NCBI GenBank assembly: GCA_963844205.1
Contig: CAWJNK010000001.1
Coordinates: 1,922,001 to 1,986,000, forward strand
Origin: DASSUW01 sp963844205
Lineage (GTDB): Bacteria; Actinomycetota; Thermoleophilia; Solirubrobacterales; Solirubrobacteraceae
DNA length: 64,000 nt
Reading direction: 5' to 3'
The notes below the pieces were generated by a model. That model worked only from the letters and a program-made list of their open reading frames with translations, made no database searches and was not told where the DNA came from. The position numbers and the translations under genes were made by a program. Shown here one piece after another: positions 8,012 through 15,911 of the stretch; position 1 is the stretch's first letter; every line of letters begins with the position of its first letter.

Positions 8012-8527
8012 ATGCCGTCAGGCGTTCGCAGCACCAGCACCGGCATCCTCTCCGATGACAAGGCCTCGCAGCGCGAGGAGCTCATCGGGATGCTCCAGAA
8101 GGCGTACTGGATGGAGATCGAGACCGTGATGAGCTACATCGCGGGCTCGATCAACCCGGACGGCGTCCGGGCCCAGGAGATCGTCGAGTCGCTCCAGGAG
8201 GACATCCAGGAGGAGCTCGGCCACGCGCAGCGGTACGCGGCGCGGATCAAGGAGCTCTACGGCGTGGTGCCCGGCTCGCTCGAGTTCAGCGCCGAGCAGA
8301 CCTACCTCCAGCCGCCCGAGCACCAGACCGACATCGTGCACGTCATCAAGGGCGTCATCGAGGCCGAGACCGGCGCCATCGAGCACTACAACCGCATCAT
8401 CGAGTTCACGGACGGCCTGGACTTCGTGACCCAGGACATGGTGATCGAGATCCTGCACGACGAAGAGGGGCACCGGCGCCTCTTCGAGGGCTACCTGCGG
8501 GAGTACGAGGCGGAGGGTCTCGCATAG
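8012..8527 (+). CDS. Ferritin-like diiron protein (bacterioferritin/Dps type)
   Basis: The 171-residue four-helix protein has two E...ExxH iron-ligand pairs: MEIETVMSY with EELGHAQRY, and EAETGAIEHY with DEEGHRR. This is the ferritin-like diiron layout, implying iron storage or peroxide protection. AAGGAG precedes the ATG by 8 bases. The sensor-phosphatase gene begins 11 bases after its stop, so the two are probably co-transcribed. The nearby Crp-like regulator and SigB/F components suggest a stress context. Whether it forms a 12- or 24-mer cannot be told from sequence. Confidence 0.87.
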   Translation: MPSGVRSTSTGILSDDKASQREELIGMLQKAYWMEIETVMSYIAGSINPDGVRAQEIVESLQEDIQEELGHAQRYAARIKELYGVVPGSLEFSAEQTYLQPPEHQTDIVHVIKGVIEAETGAIEHYNRIIEFTDGLDFVTQDMVIEILHDEEGHRRLFEGYLREYEAEGLA

Positions 8528-8538
8528 ACTCATCCGCC

Positions 8539-10713
8539 GTGGGTGAGCCTGCGGCTCTCGACTCGCTCGACTACGGCGAGACGCTGGCTGCCGTCGCACG
8601 CCTCGCCGTGCCCGAGCACGCCGACTGGTGCTTCGTGGAGCTGCTGATGCCCGACGGGTCGATCGACCGCGTCGTGATCGAGCACGCCGACCCGTCCAAG
8701 CGCGAGTTCATCCAGGAGTACGACCGCCGCTACCCGCTCGATCCCGCCTCGCTGGTCGGGTCGTCGAAGGTGATCCGCACCGGCGAGCCGGAGCTGCTCA
8801 GCGACATCCCGCCGGAGTTCTGGGCCGGCGTCGCGCAGGACCCCGAGCAGGAGCGGCTCATGCGCGAGGCCGGCATCGTGTCGGCGCTGGTGGTCCCGAT
8901 GCGGGTGCGTGGCGAGGTGATCGGCGACATCGCGCTCGCCTACAGCATCTCGGGGCGCCGCTACACCGAGGACGACCTGCGCGCCGCGCAAGACCTCGCC
9001 GACCGGTGCGCGCTGGCGATCGACAACGCGCGGCTGCACACCGAGGCGCAGCGCTCGCGCGACGACCTCGTGGCGATCGTCGAGGGCATCGCCGACGCCG
9101 TCACGGCCCAGGCGCCGGACGGCCACCTGGTCTACGCCAACGACGCGGCGGTGCGGCTGCTCGGCTTCAAGGACGCCGGCGAGCTGATGGCGGCGCCGCT
9201 GAGCGAGCTCCCGCGGCGCTTCGAGATGCTCGACGAGCACGGGCACGAGATCCCGCTCGACCGCCTGCCCGGGCGCCGGGCGCTGGCGGGCGAGCGCCCG
9301 GCGCCGCTCACCGTCCGCTACCGCAACCCGGGCAACGCCGAGGTCCGCTGGTCGCGCATCCAGTCCACCCCGGTCTTCGACGAGCGCGGCGGCGTGCGGC
9401 TCGCCATCAACGTGATCGAAGACATCACCGACATCAAGCGCGCCGAGCTTGGCCAGCGGTTCCTCGCCGAAGCCAGCCACATCCTCGCCACGTCGCTCGA
9501 CTACGAGGGGACGCTGCGGACCGTCGCCCGCCTCGCCGTCCCGGCCGTCGCCGACTGGTGCGCCGTCGACCTGGCCGCCGGGGACGACATCGAGCGCGTG
9601 GCGGTCGAGCACGTCGACCCGGGACGGGTAGAGCTCGCGCGCGAGCTCCAACAGCGCTACCCCGCGGACCGCGACGCGGACACGGGCGTATACGCGGTGC
9701 TCCGCCACGGCCGTTCCGAGCTGTACCGCGACATCCCGGACGAGATGCTCGTGCAGGCCGCGCGTGACGACGAGCACCTCGAGCTCATCCGCTCGGTCGG
9801 CCTGCGGTCGGCGATGGTCGCGCCGATGACGCTGCGGGATCGAGTGATGGGCGTGATCACGTTCGCCTCCGCCGAGTCGGGCCGCCGGTTCGACGAGCAG
9901 GACCTCGCGCTCGCGCAGGAGCTGGCGCTGCGCGCGGCCGCCGCGGTCGAGAACGCGCGGCTCTACGAGGCCGCTTCGGCGATCGCCAGCACGCTGCAGG
10001 CGTCGCTGCTGCCACCCGTGCTGCCGGAGCTGCCCGGTGCCGAGCTCGCGGCCGCCTACCGGCCCGCGGGCCGCGGCCTCGAGGTCGGCGGCGACTTCTA
10101 CGACGTGTTCAGCGTCACCGAGGACCAGTGGTACCTGGTGGTCGGCGACGTGTGCGGCAAGGGCGCGGAGGCGGCGGCGGTGACCGCGCTGGCGCGATAC
10201 ACGATCCGGGCCGCGGCCGTGCGGCGGCGCTCCCCGGCCGCGATCCTGCGCTGGCTGAGCGACGCGATGCTCCAGCAGAACGCGGGCGACGGCCGGTTCT
10301 GCACGATCGCCTGCGCGTATCTCGACCTCGGCCAGGCGATCCCGCGTGTAACCGTCGCGTGCGGTGGCCATCCGCTGCCGCTGCTCGTGCGCGCCGACGG
10401 GTCCACCGAGGAGATCGGGGCTGCCGGCACGCTGCTGGGGCTGGTGCCGGAGCCGGATCTTCAGGACCGCTCGGCCGAGCTGCGCCCGGGCGACACGCTG
10501 CTGCTCTACACCGACGGGTTGACCGAGGCCGGGGCGCCGGAGCAGATCTGGGGCCCGGACGAGCTCGCGAAGGCCGCGAGCGAGGCGGTGGACGGGGCGG
10601 TCGGGGCGATGGTGAACCGGCTGGTCGAGGCGGCGATCGGTCAGTTGCCGGCGGTGCGCGACGACGTGGCGGTGCTGGCGCTCCGGCCTACCGGCTCTCC
10701 AGCGTCCGCTTGA
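8539..10713 (+). CDS. GAF-PAS-GAF sensor with C-terminal SpoIIE/RsbU-type PP2C phosphatase
   Basis: The protein has 724 residues. GAF 1 spans about 8-165, PAS about 170-300 (IADAVTAQAPDGHLVYANDAAVRLLGF), GAF 2 about 308-475 and the phosphatase about 490-715. The phosphatase shows the RsbU/SpoIIE motifs GLEVGGDFYDVF, VVGDVCGKGAEAA, LLLYTDGLTEA and RDDVAVLAL. Such enzymes dephosphorylate STAS proteins to activate SigB/F-type sigma factors. The two GAF domains are clearly similar (LDYGETLAAVARLAVPEHAD and LDYEGTLRTVARLAVPAVAD), indicating an internal duplication. The 3' end overlaps the opposing SRPBCC gene by 26 bases. Confidence 0.92.
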   Translation: MGEPAALDSLDYGETLAAVARLAVPEHADWCFVELLMPDGSIDRVVIEHADPSKREFIQEYDRRYPLDPASLVGSSKVIRTGEPELLSDIPPEFWAGVAQDPEQERLMREAGIVSALVVPMRVRGEVIGDIALAYSISGRRYTEDDLRAAQDLADRCALAIDNARLHTEAQRSRDDLVAIVEGIADAVTAQAPDGHLVYANDAAVRLLGFKDAGELMAAPLSELPRRFEMLDEHGHEIPLDRLPGRRALAGERPAPLTVRYRNPGNAEVRWSRIQSTPVFDERGGVRLAINVIEDITDIKRAELGQRFLAEASHILATSLDYEGTLRTVARLAVPAVADWCAVDLAAGDDIERVAVEHVDPGRVELARELQQRYPADRDADTGVYAVLRHGRSELYRDIPDEMLVQAARDDEHLELIRSVGLRSAMVAPMTLRDRVMGVITFASAESGRRFDEQDLALAQELALRAAAAVENARLYEAASAIASTLQASLLPPVLPELPGAELAAAYRPAGRGLEVGGDFYDVFSVTEDQWYLVVGDVCGKGAEAAAVTALARYTIRAAAVRRRSPAAILRWLSDAMLQQNAGDGRFCTIACAYLDLGQAIPRVTVACGGHPLPLLVRADGSTEEIGAAGTLLGLVPEPDLQDRSAELRPGDTLLLYTDGLTEAGAPEQIWGPDELAKAASEAVDGAVGAMVNRLVEAAIGQLPAVRDDVAVLALRPTGSPASA

Positions 10714-11074
10714 AGCAGCCGAGGGCGTCTTTGACGAGCCCTTCCACGAGCGCCGCCGACGCGGTGTCGACGTTGGCCATGACCATGACCCGCGTCTCGC
10801 GGTCATCGAGCCGGTGGAAGCTGATCACGCCGCGGGCGATGCCCGACGTGCTGCGCCAGACGATCCGCTCGTCGGGGCGCTGTTCGAGGATCTCGCAGGT
10901 CCACTCGGCCGACGCGCCGTCGTGGGACACGCGGCCGTGGAGGTGCGTGTCGTCGAGCTGGTTGACCTCCTCGACGGCCGCCAGGAACTCGGGCAGGCGC
11001 TCGAACCGCGTCGAGGCGTCGAACGCGACCGCCAGCGGGACCCCAACGTCGATGTGCTGCTCGACCGACGACAT
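10688..11074 (-). CDS. SRPBCC-fold polyketide cyclase/dehydrase-like protein
   Basis: This 128-residue single START/SRPBCC domain opens with SSVEQHIDVGVPLAVAFDASTRFERLPEF and includes WTCEILEQRPDERIVWRS and the helical end ASAALVEGLVKDALGCFKR. Such proteins bind hydrophobic ligands; the specific role is unknown. I chose the ATG at 11074, which has GGTGAG beside it and sits right before the first strand, over an upstream ATG at 11134. The gene overlaps the end of the opposing phosphatase gene. It lies downstream of CsbD and a small disordered protein in the same orientation. Confidence 0.83.
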   Translation of the reverse strand: MSSVEQHIDVGVPLAVAFDASTRFERLPEFLAAVEEVNQLDDTHLHGRVSHDGASAEWTCEILEQRPDERIVWRSTSGIARGVISFHRLDDRETRVMVMANVDTASAALVEGLVKDALGCFKRTLESR

Positions 11075-11140
11075 CTCACCACTTCCCCAACCGCCGCCGA
11101 GTTCGTGGTTACCCGCGGCGCGCGGGCGGGACACGGGGAT

Positions 11141-11335
11141 TCAGCCGGCCGAGTGCGGATTGCCGGTGGCCTTGCCGTCGTCGGTCTTATCGGTCAGGTC
11201 GTCGTGCTTGCGGGGCGCCTTGGCGCCCTCGCGCGGCGGGCTGTCCTCGGAGGGCCGGTCGTCGCCGCTTGGATCGGCGCCGGCCGGACCCTCTTCGGGG
11301 TACCCACTCCGCGCTTCGTCAGGTCTTTCGCTCAA
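11141..11335 (-). CDS. Small hydrophilic protein of unknown function
   Basis: This 64-residue protein starts at TTG 11335, inside the last codons of the CsbD-like gene (17-base overlap). It is rich in Asp, Glu, Gly, Pro and Lys, with no hydrophobic core, so it is probably disordered. No family is recognised. The coupling to csbD and the absence of rare features make it plausible as a small stress-regulon protein. The reading frame could also be fortuitous. Confidence 0.45.
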   Translation of the reverse strand: MSERPDEARSGYPEEGPAGADPSGDDRPSEDSPPREGAKAPRKHDDLTDKTDDGKATGNPHSAG

Positions 11336-11507
11336 GGTTCGCGACCTCTTCCGCCTTGCGGTCGGCGGTCTCGTGGGCGCGGTCGCGCTCCTCCTTGGCC
11401 TCGCCCTTGCGCTCCTCGCGGCGGCCTTCGCGGCGCAGCGACGAATCGTCGGCGAGGTCGCCGGCGGCCTTCTTGATGCGTCCAGTGATCTTGTCGGTGA
11501 TGCTCAT
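11319..11507 (-). CDS. CsbD family stress protein
   Basis: This 62-residue protein opens with MSITDKITGRIKKAAGDLADDSSLRREG and continues as charged helix, the CsbD signature. CsbD belongs to the SigB general stress regulon in Bacillus; its biochemical function is unknown. A SigB/F-type promoter (GGTTGA-N14-GGGTAG) lies directly upstream at 11517-11542. Its -35 uses the last codon and stop of the sigma factor gene at 11537. This links the gene to the sigma/anti-sigma set in the window. Confidence 0.87.
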   Translation of the reverse strand: MSITDKITGRIKKAAGDLADDSSLRREGRREERKGEAKEERDRAHETADRKAEEVANLERKT

Positions 11508-11516
11508 GTTTCAGGC

Positions 11517-11542
11517 CTACCCAACGACGCCGGTGGTCAACC
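11517..11542 (-). promoter_or_regulatory. SigB/SigF-type promoter of the csbD gene
   Basis: On the minus strand GGTTGA (11542-11537) is followed after 14 bases by GGGTAG (11522-11517), nine bases before the csbD ATG. The -35 coincides with the Gly codon plus TGA stop of the sigma gene. The match to the GTTT/GGGTA consensus and the csbD identity support it. The -10 is so close to the ATG that the transcript would be nearly leaderless. Confidence 0.55.
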
Positions 11543-12340
11543 GGTGTGTTCGGCGACCGTCCGCAGCCGCTCGAGCGCGCGCCGGATCAGGCGCGAGACG
11601 TGCATCTGGGAGACCCCGACGCGCTCGGCGATCTCGGCCTGCGTGAGATCCTCGACGAACCGCAGGTGCAGGACGATCCGGTCGCGCGGCGGAAGCGCCT
11701 GCAGCGTGGGAGCGATCGTCGCGCCGTACTCGACGAGCTCGAACCGCTCGTCCTCGACGCCGATCGACTCGGCGTAGGTCTCGCCGTCGCCCTCGTCGCC
11801 GAAGCGGTACGACTCGAGCGAGACGGCGTCGTAGGCGGACGCCGCCTCCATCGCCTCCAGCACCTGCTCCGGCGAGAGGGCGATCATGTCGCCGACCTCG
11901 GCTACCGACGGCGAGCGCCCGAGCCGCCGCGAGAGGTCCTTGACCGCGTTGTCGACCTGCATCACGCGCTCCTGCATCCCGCGCGGAACGTGCACCGCCC
12001 ACCCGTTGTCGCGGAAGTAGCGCTTGAGCTCGCCGAGCATCGTCGGCACCGCGTATGAGGAGAATGCCGTCTCGCGCGCGGGGTCGAAGCGGTCGATCGC
12101 CTTGATGAGCCCGAGCGTCGCCACCTGGATGAGGTCGTCCAGCGGCTCGTCGGACCGCCGGTAGCGGCGCGCCATCCGCCGCGCCAGCGGCAGCAGGCGC
12201 TCGACAAGCTCTTCACGGGCCGCCTGGTCGCCGTGGCGGTGAAAGCGGACGAGCAGCCGCCGATCTTCCTCGGCCCGCGACGGGCCGGGCGTCTCCGCCT
12301 CGGTGGCGGCGGCCTGCCGCTCGGGAGTGCTCGGAGTCAT
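11537..12340 (-). CDS. SigB/SigF/SigG-family RNA polymerase sigma factor
   Basis: The 267-residue factor has region 2 (EPLDDLIQVATLGLIKAIDRFDP, AFSSYAVPTMLGELKRYFRDNGWAVHVPRG), region 3 (VMQVDNAVKDLSRRLGRSPSVAEV) and region 4 (LPPRDRIVLHLRFVEDLTQAEIAERVGVSQMHVSRLIRRAL). This is the stress/sporulation class controlled by partner-switching anti-sigma factors. A close paralogue is at 19288. CsbD follows downstream with its own promoter. Which of the three anti-sigma-type genes binds it cannot be decided from the sequence. Confidence 0.93.
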   Translation of the reverse strand: MTPSTPERQAAATEAETPGPSRAEEDRRLLVRFHRHGDQAAREELVERLLPLARRMARRYRRSDEPLDDLIQVATLGLIKAIDRFDPARETAFSSYAVPTMLGELKRYFRDNGWAVHVPRGMQERVMQVDNAVKDLSRRLGRSPSVAEVGDMIALSPEQVLEAMEAASAYDAVSLESYRFGDEGDGETYAESIGVEDERFELVEYGATIAPTLQALPPRDRIVLHLRFVEDLTQAEIAERVGVSQMHVSRLIRRALERLRTVAEHTG

Positions 12341-12421
12341 TGAACGGATCGCGTCCCCGCGCGAGAGGTCCGCAGCCTGCGGAACCCCGCGCCACAGGGA
12401 GGCTACCGATAGCAGGTCAGT

Positions 12422-13087
12422 TCACGCGAGGGGTGTGCTCTGGATTTCTGCCCGAAGCTCGCGCAGCGATCCGAACACGCAGACGGCGCCCGCCTCGCGC
12501 AGCTCCGCCTCGCTGAAGCCGCCGGTCAGCACGGCAACCGTTTCGATCCCCGCCCGCCCGGCCGCCTCGCAGTCCCAGGTCGAGTCGCCGACCATCACGG
12601 CCGGCCCGCCGCCGGCCTTCGCGATCGCGGCCTTCACGAGGTCGGGCTCCGGCTTGGTGCGCTCCACGTCCCCGGAGTGCGTCCACGCCGTCGCCAGCTC
12701 GCGCGCCTCGATCAGGTCGAGGTAGTGCTCCACCTCGTCGGGCTTCGCCGAGGAGGCGAGGACGACGCCGCGGCCCTCGCGCGCGAGGTCCTCCAGCAGC
12801 TCGTGGGCATCCTCGAGTGGGCGGACCTCGTGGATGAGGGCCATATAGAGGGCCTTCTCCGCCGCGCGGACGTCGTCGCCGTGCTCGGACTCGAAGTCAT
12901 CGCCGGCGAGGGCGGCGACCAGCTGGTCGCCGCCCATCCCGATGTGGCGGTGGATCCGCCACAGCGGCAGCACGACATCGCTCTGCTGGAACGCCCGGAA
13001 CCACGCGATCGCGTGGTGGTAGTTCGTGTCGACGAGCGTGCCGTCGATGTCGAGGATCGCCGCCGGCTTGCTCAGCTTCTCCGCCAT
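12422..13087 (-). CDS. HAD-superfamily hydrolase (phosphoglycolate-phosphatase-like)
   Basis: The 221-residue protein has HAD motif I ILDIDGTLVDT (nucleophile Asp in DxDGT), motif II VVLASSAKPDE, motif III Lys in TKPEPDLVKAA and motif IV VMVGDSTWDCEAA. A helical cap lies between motifs I and II (NYHHAIAWFRAFQQSD). It resembles beta-phosphoglucomutase or phosphoglycolate phosphatase relatives; the substrate is unknown. It is divergent from the small membrane protein gene at 13159, with a 71-base shared promoter region. Confidence 0.9.
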   Translation of the reverse strand: MAEKLSKPAAILDIDGTLVDTNYHHAIAWFRAFQQSDVVLPLWRIHRHIGMGGDQLVAALAGDDFESEHGDDVRAAEKALYMALIHEVRPLEDAHELLEDLAREGRGVVLASSAKPDEVEHYLDLIEARELATAWTHSGDVERTKPEPDLVKAAIAKAGGGPAVMVGDSTWDCEAAGRAGIETVAVLTGGFSEAELREAGAVCVFGSLRELRAEIQSTPLA

Positions 13088-13122
13088 GGTGGGCCTCTAC
13101 CGCTGCGCCGGAGGACGCAAAC

Positions 13123-13149
13123 GGTTCGCGTCGCTGCGACCGTGGGTAG
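13123..13149 (+). promoter_or_regulatory. SigB/SigF-type promoter
   Basis: GGTTCG (13123-13128) lies 15 bases before GGGTAG (13144-13149), ahead of the small membrane protein gene at 13159. The arrangement matches the sites before csbD and the BON-domain gene. The -10 ends nine bases before the ATG, again implying a very short leader. Confidence 0.5.
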
Positions 13150-13158
13150 GGCGAAGAC

Positions 13159-13458
13159 ATGGGCTACGTCATCGCCGCCATCATCCTGCTGCTGATCGTC
13201 GCCGCGGGCGTCACGTTCTTCGTGGTCGGCGCGGCGCGCCGCCAGCGCCAGGCCTCGATCGTCGCGCCCGACGATCAGACCCCGCTGGGCGACACCGTCC
13301 ACCACTCGGACGAGAAGGCCGAGGAGGGTCGCGGCCCCGTGGAGCCGACCGGCGGCGGCTCCGTGCCCCCGGCCGGCGAGGGCGGCGTCGGCGGCGAAGG
13401 CGAGAGCGGCGGGCCGGTCGGGCCGGAATCCGAGCGCCTCGCAAATCGCCCGCGCTGA
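13159..13458 (+). CDS. Small single-pass membrane protein with disordered tail
   Basis: This 99-residue protein has one N-terminal membrane helix (MGYVIAAIILLLIVAAGVTF, about 1-25). A hydrophilic Gly/Glu/Pro-rich cytoplasmic or external tail follows. No domain is recognised; similar small proteins of unknown role are frequent in actinobacteria. The SigB/F-like promoter just upstream suggests stress induction. It is followed by a 418-base stretch without a confident gene. Confidence 0.65.
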   Translation: MGYVIAAIILLLIVAAGVTFFVVGAARRQRQASIVAPDDQTPLGDTVHHSDEKAEEGRGPVEPTGGGSVPPAGEGGVGGEGESGGPVGPESERLANRPR

Positions 13459-13469
13459 CCCACGGCTCC

Positions 13470-13560
13470 CACGAACCGCAGCCCGTCGCGGCAGACGATC
13501 CGCCACCGAACCGCGACCCGTCGCGGCAGACGATCCGCCACGAACCGCGGCCCGTCGCGG
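13470..13560. repeat. Short tandem repeat, about 35-bp unit, 2.6 copies
   Basis: Units start at 13470, 13504 and 13539 and share CACGAACCGC, CCCGTCGCGG and CAGACGATCCGC. Within units 2 and 3 the sequence around CCGCGACCCGTCGCGG is a 7-bp inverted repeat, so each copy could form a small hairpin. It lies just after the stop at 13458, in a 418-base gap (13459-13876). The rest of the gap holds a palindrome CTGGACGTCCAG near 13620, the terminator-like hairpin at 13712 and GC-rich sequence without a convincing gene. Confidence 0.75.
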
Positions 13561-13711
13561 ATCGTCCACCAATGAGCGTCAGCGCGCCAACTCTGTCTGG
13601 ACGGCCCGGACGGTTTGGACTGGACGTCCAGTGGGAATCAGCAGATCTGGTCGCGTCGCGGACTGCCCTCCAACTTTCCGGCCGGCGCGCCACACCCTCC
13701 TCCTCATCAGG

Positions 13712-13739
13712 CCGAAGCGCCCCAATCGGGGCGCTTCGG
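13712..13739. terminator. Strong terminator-like hairpin
   Basis: CCGAAGCGCCCC (13712-13723) and its exact complement (13728-13739) form a perfect 12-bp stem with a 4-base loop AATC. A weak T-containing tail (TCGTTAA) follows on the plus strand. It lacks a long U run, as usual in high-GC actinobacteria. It could end transcripts from either direction between the genes at 13159 and 13877. Confidence 0.6.
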
Positions 13740-13876
13740 TCGTTAAGGGCAACCGCCCGCGGGTACGCGAACGTTCGTGACCACCATCCCCAGGCCGGAG
13801 CCGCCGCCGGCGCCTCCCTCCCCCACCCCTGAGCCCGGCCCACTGCCGCCCGACCCGAACCCGCGCCCGATCTGAC

Positions 13877-14368
13877 GTGCGGCCGGTTTCGCAGACGCCC
13901 ACCGAGGCGACCGACTACGCGGTCCTGACGACCGTCTACGGCGCGCTGCTGGGCGCAGTCGCGGCGACGAGCCGCGACTGCGAGCCCGTGCCGCGCGCCG
14001 AGATCCCGATCCTCGCCGCCGCCACGTTCGCGCTCTCGAAGCTGATCGTGCACGAGAAGGTCGAGTCGTGGCTGCGGCAGCCGTTCGTCGACGAACGGGT
14101 CGACGAGAACCGGCCGAAGGGCCGGCGGCTGCGCTACGCGGTCGGCGAATTGCTGACGTGCACTCGCTGCACGGGCGCCTGGACCGCGCTGGGCCTCGTC
14201 GCGCTGCGGCTCCGCGCGCCCCAGGCCGGCCGGACCGTCGCCACCGTCCTCGCCGCCTCGGCCGGCAGCGACGTCCTGCAGGCCGGCTTCTCGTGGCTGT
14301 GCGCGGGCGCCAACACGAGTCCGCGCGACGCCGATGCACCGGTCGAGCTCAGACGCTCAGCCGCGTGA
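13877..14368 (+). CDS. DUF1360 family membrane protein
   Basis: This 163-residue protein starts at GTG 13877. The segment GELLTCTRCTGAWTALGL, with a Cys-x-x-Cys, matches the DUF1360 hallmark; flanking segments (AVLTTVYGALLGAVAA, ILAAATFALSKLIVHEKV, TVATVLAASAGSDVLQAGF) are hydrophobic helices. The function of the family is unknown, though it is linked to spore or stress proteins in some Gram-positives. No partner is obvious nearby. Its 3' end is followed by a 45-bp direct repeat shared with the opposing STAS gene. Confidence 0.78.
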   Translation: MRPVSQTPTEATDYAVLTTVYGALLGAVAATSRDCEPVPRAEIPILAAATFALSKLIVHEKVESWLRQPFVDERVDENRPKGRRLRYAVGELLTCTRCTGAWTALGLVALRLRAPQAGRTVATVLAASAGSDVLQAGFSWLCAGANTSPRDADAPVELRRSAA

Positions 14369-14380
14369 GAATCCGTGTGC

Positions 14381-14470
14381 GGCTTACTCGCACTCGCGAG
14401 CTCGCGCGAGCGCCTTAGTTAGGTCGGCTTACACGCACTCGCAAGCTCGCGCGAGCGCCTCAGTTAGATC
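14381..14470. repeat. 45-bp direct tandem duplication at the 3' end of a STAS gene
   Basis: Bases 14381-14425 and 14426-14470 are two copies of one 45-bp unit with four or five differences (both contain AGCTCGCGCGAGCGCCT). The second copy carries the stop (TAA on the minus strand, 14431-14429) and last codons of the STAS gene. The first copy lies beyond the stop. The unit is 15 codons long, so the duplication is in frame with the gene. Confidence 0.85.
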
Positions 14471-14839
14471 GGGGGCGTCGTCGAACAGCTCCGACGTCCG
14501 CGTGAGGTCCAGCAGGCGCCGCACCGGCTTCGGAACACCGGCCAGGACCAGCCGGACGTCGTTCGCCGCCAGCTCCGCGCGCGCCCGCAGCAGCTCCTTG
14601 AGCACCGCGGAGTCGATGAACGTGGTCTGCGCAAGGTCGATCACCAGCGCTCGGCCGGCCATCGCCTCGTCCACGCGGGCGCGCAGGATCGGCGCAGCGG
14701 CCAGGTCCAGCTCGCCCCGGAGCACGAGCACCGACACGCCCTCCGGCCCCTCGCCGTCGGCGATGGCATACGCAGCGGGCGGCCTGATCCCCTGGGCGTC
14801 GATGCTCGCCGGCTCCTGACCCTCGTCTCGGTGTTCCAC
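14429..14839 (-). CDS. STAS-domain anti-anti-sigma factor
   Basis: This 136-residue protein has a roughly 30-residue N-terminal extension and then a STAS domain with VLVLRGELDLAAAPILRARV and TTFIDSAVLKELL. The serine after the Asp is the expected phosphorylation site. It would counter an RsbW-type kinase. It is divergent from the kinase-like gene at 14994. The 3' end lies in a 45-bp tandem duplication, so its C-terminal residues may have changed recently. Confidence 0.87.
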   Translation of the reverse strand: MEHRDEGQEPASIDAQGIRPPAAYAIADGEGPEGVSVLVLRGELDLAAAPILRARVDEAMAGRALVIDLAQTTFIDSAVLKELLRARAELAANDVRLVLAGVPKPVRRLLDLTRTSELFDDAPDLTEALARACECV

Positions 14840-14993
14840 GGCCCTCGAAACCTCGCGGCGATCATAGGGAGCGCGGACGTGTCATGCTCCCGACGCCGGC
14901 TGGGCCGAGGTTCGGTCGAGGACCACAATCGACCGCGCTGTTACCGCGATCCTGAGCCGGGGTACAGCAGATCACGTCAGTTATGGCAGCGAA

Positions 14994-15485
14994 ATGACTT
15001 CCCGCACCTACAGGGGAAGCGCACGAGTGAGCAGCGCGGGGCATCGTCCTCGGAGAAGCGTGCGACCCCACGGCTTCCACGCGAGCTCTGACGTGCGGCT
15101 CACCCTCCCGGCCAGCCCGGAGAACGTGGCGGTGATCCGGCACGTCCTCGGCGCGTTCGCCGAGGCGCTGCAGCTGCCGGCCGACCTCGTGGAGGACATG
15201 CGGCTCGCCGTGACCGAGGCGTGCACCAACGTTGTGCGGCACGCCTACCCCGACGCTGCCCCAGGCCCGATCGACGTCGTGATCCGGCCCAACGGCGAGC
15301 GGCTCGACCTGATCGTGAGCGACCAGGGCCAAGGGCTCGGTCCCAGCACGGACGTCTCCGGCCCGGGGCTCGGGCTGCCGCTCATCGCCGCGCTCGCCGA
15401 CTCGATCGACCTCCAGGAGCTGCCGATCCGCGGCAGCCGCGTCGCGATGTCCTTCCGGTGCCGCCCTCGTCTGGGGGTCGCGTGA
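14994..15485 (+). CDS. RsbW/SpoIIAB-like anti-sigma factor HATPase
   Basis: The 163-residue frame has the N box RLAVTEACTNVVRHAY, a G1 box SDQGQG and a G2 box GLGLPLIAAL, as in the protein encoded at 1233. It would bind a SigB/F-type sigma factor and phosphorylate a STAS partner. The first 30 residues are basic and poorly conserved, so GTG 15027 may be the true start. Its GTGA end overlaps the next gene's start. Genes 14994, 15482 and 15912 form one probable operon. Confidence 0.87.
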   Translation: MTSRTYRGSARVSSAGHRPRRSVRPHGFHASSDVRLTLPASPENVAVIRHVLGAFAEALQLPADLVEDMRLAVTEACTNVVRHAYPDAAPGPIDVVIRPNGERLDLIVSDQGQGLGPSTDVSGPGLGLPLIAALADSIDLQELPIRGSRVAMSFRCRPRLGVA

Positions 15486-15874
15486 GCGGCCAGGAGCCCG
15501 CGACGACGGTCTCCATCGCCTCCGGTCCGCTGGTCGGGCCCATCCTTCGCCGCGTCGTCGGCATGCTCGCCGCGCGCGCCGACCTCCCGCTGGACCGGCT
15601 GGACGACGCCGTCCTCGTCGCCGACCTGATCGCCGCGCGCGCGCCCGCGCACAGCGTGGACGACAAGATCAACGTGGCGCTCGATCCGGGCGACCGCTCG
15701 CTGCTGCTGCGCGTCGGCCCGCTGCGACAGGGCGGCGGCCAGGCCCTGATCGTCGACGCCGCGGTGCCGGGGGTCGGCAACGTGATCGAGCAGCTCGCCG
15801 ACGAGCTGTCCGTCACGCCCGAGGGGGATACTGAGTTCCTGCACGTCCGCCTGGCGTACACCAACGGGCGATGA
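15482..15874 (+). CDS. Degenerate HATPase-like protein in an anti-sigma operon
   Basis: This 130-residue protein starts at GTG 15482, overlapping the previous stop. Its layout (LVGPILRRVVGMLAARADLPLDRLDDAVLVADLIAAR, then strands SLLLRVGPL and FLHVRLAY) follows the anti-sigma HATPase fold. The N-box Glu and Asn and the G1/G2 glycine motifs are missing. It therefore probably cannot hydrolyse ATP and may be a scaffold or dimer partner for the active kinase encoded just upstream. The family assignment is by fold pattern and context only. Confidence 0.62.
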   Translation: MSGQEPATTVSIASGPLVGPILRRVVGMLAARADLPLDRLDDAVLVADLIAARAPAHSVDDKINVALDPGDRSLLLRVGPLRQGGGQALIVDAAVPGVGNVIEQLADELSVTPEGDTEFLHVRLAYTNGR

Positions 15875-15911
15875 TTCGGACCGGCTCCGGCCGGGCATCA
15901 GAGACAGGCTC

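Noticed and set aside
13743..13870. Gly-rich C-terminal peptide on the minus strand ending just before the hairpin at 13712
   Set aside because: The stop is well placed before the hairpin, but there is no start outside the antisense of the DUF1360 gene and no recognisable motif.
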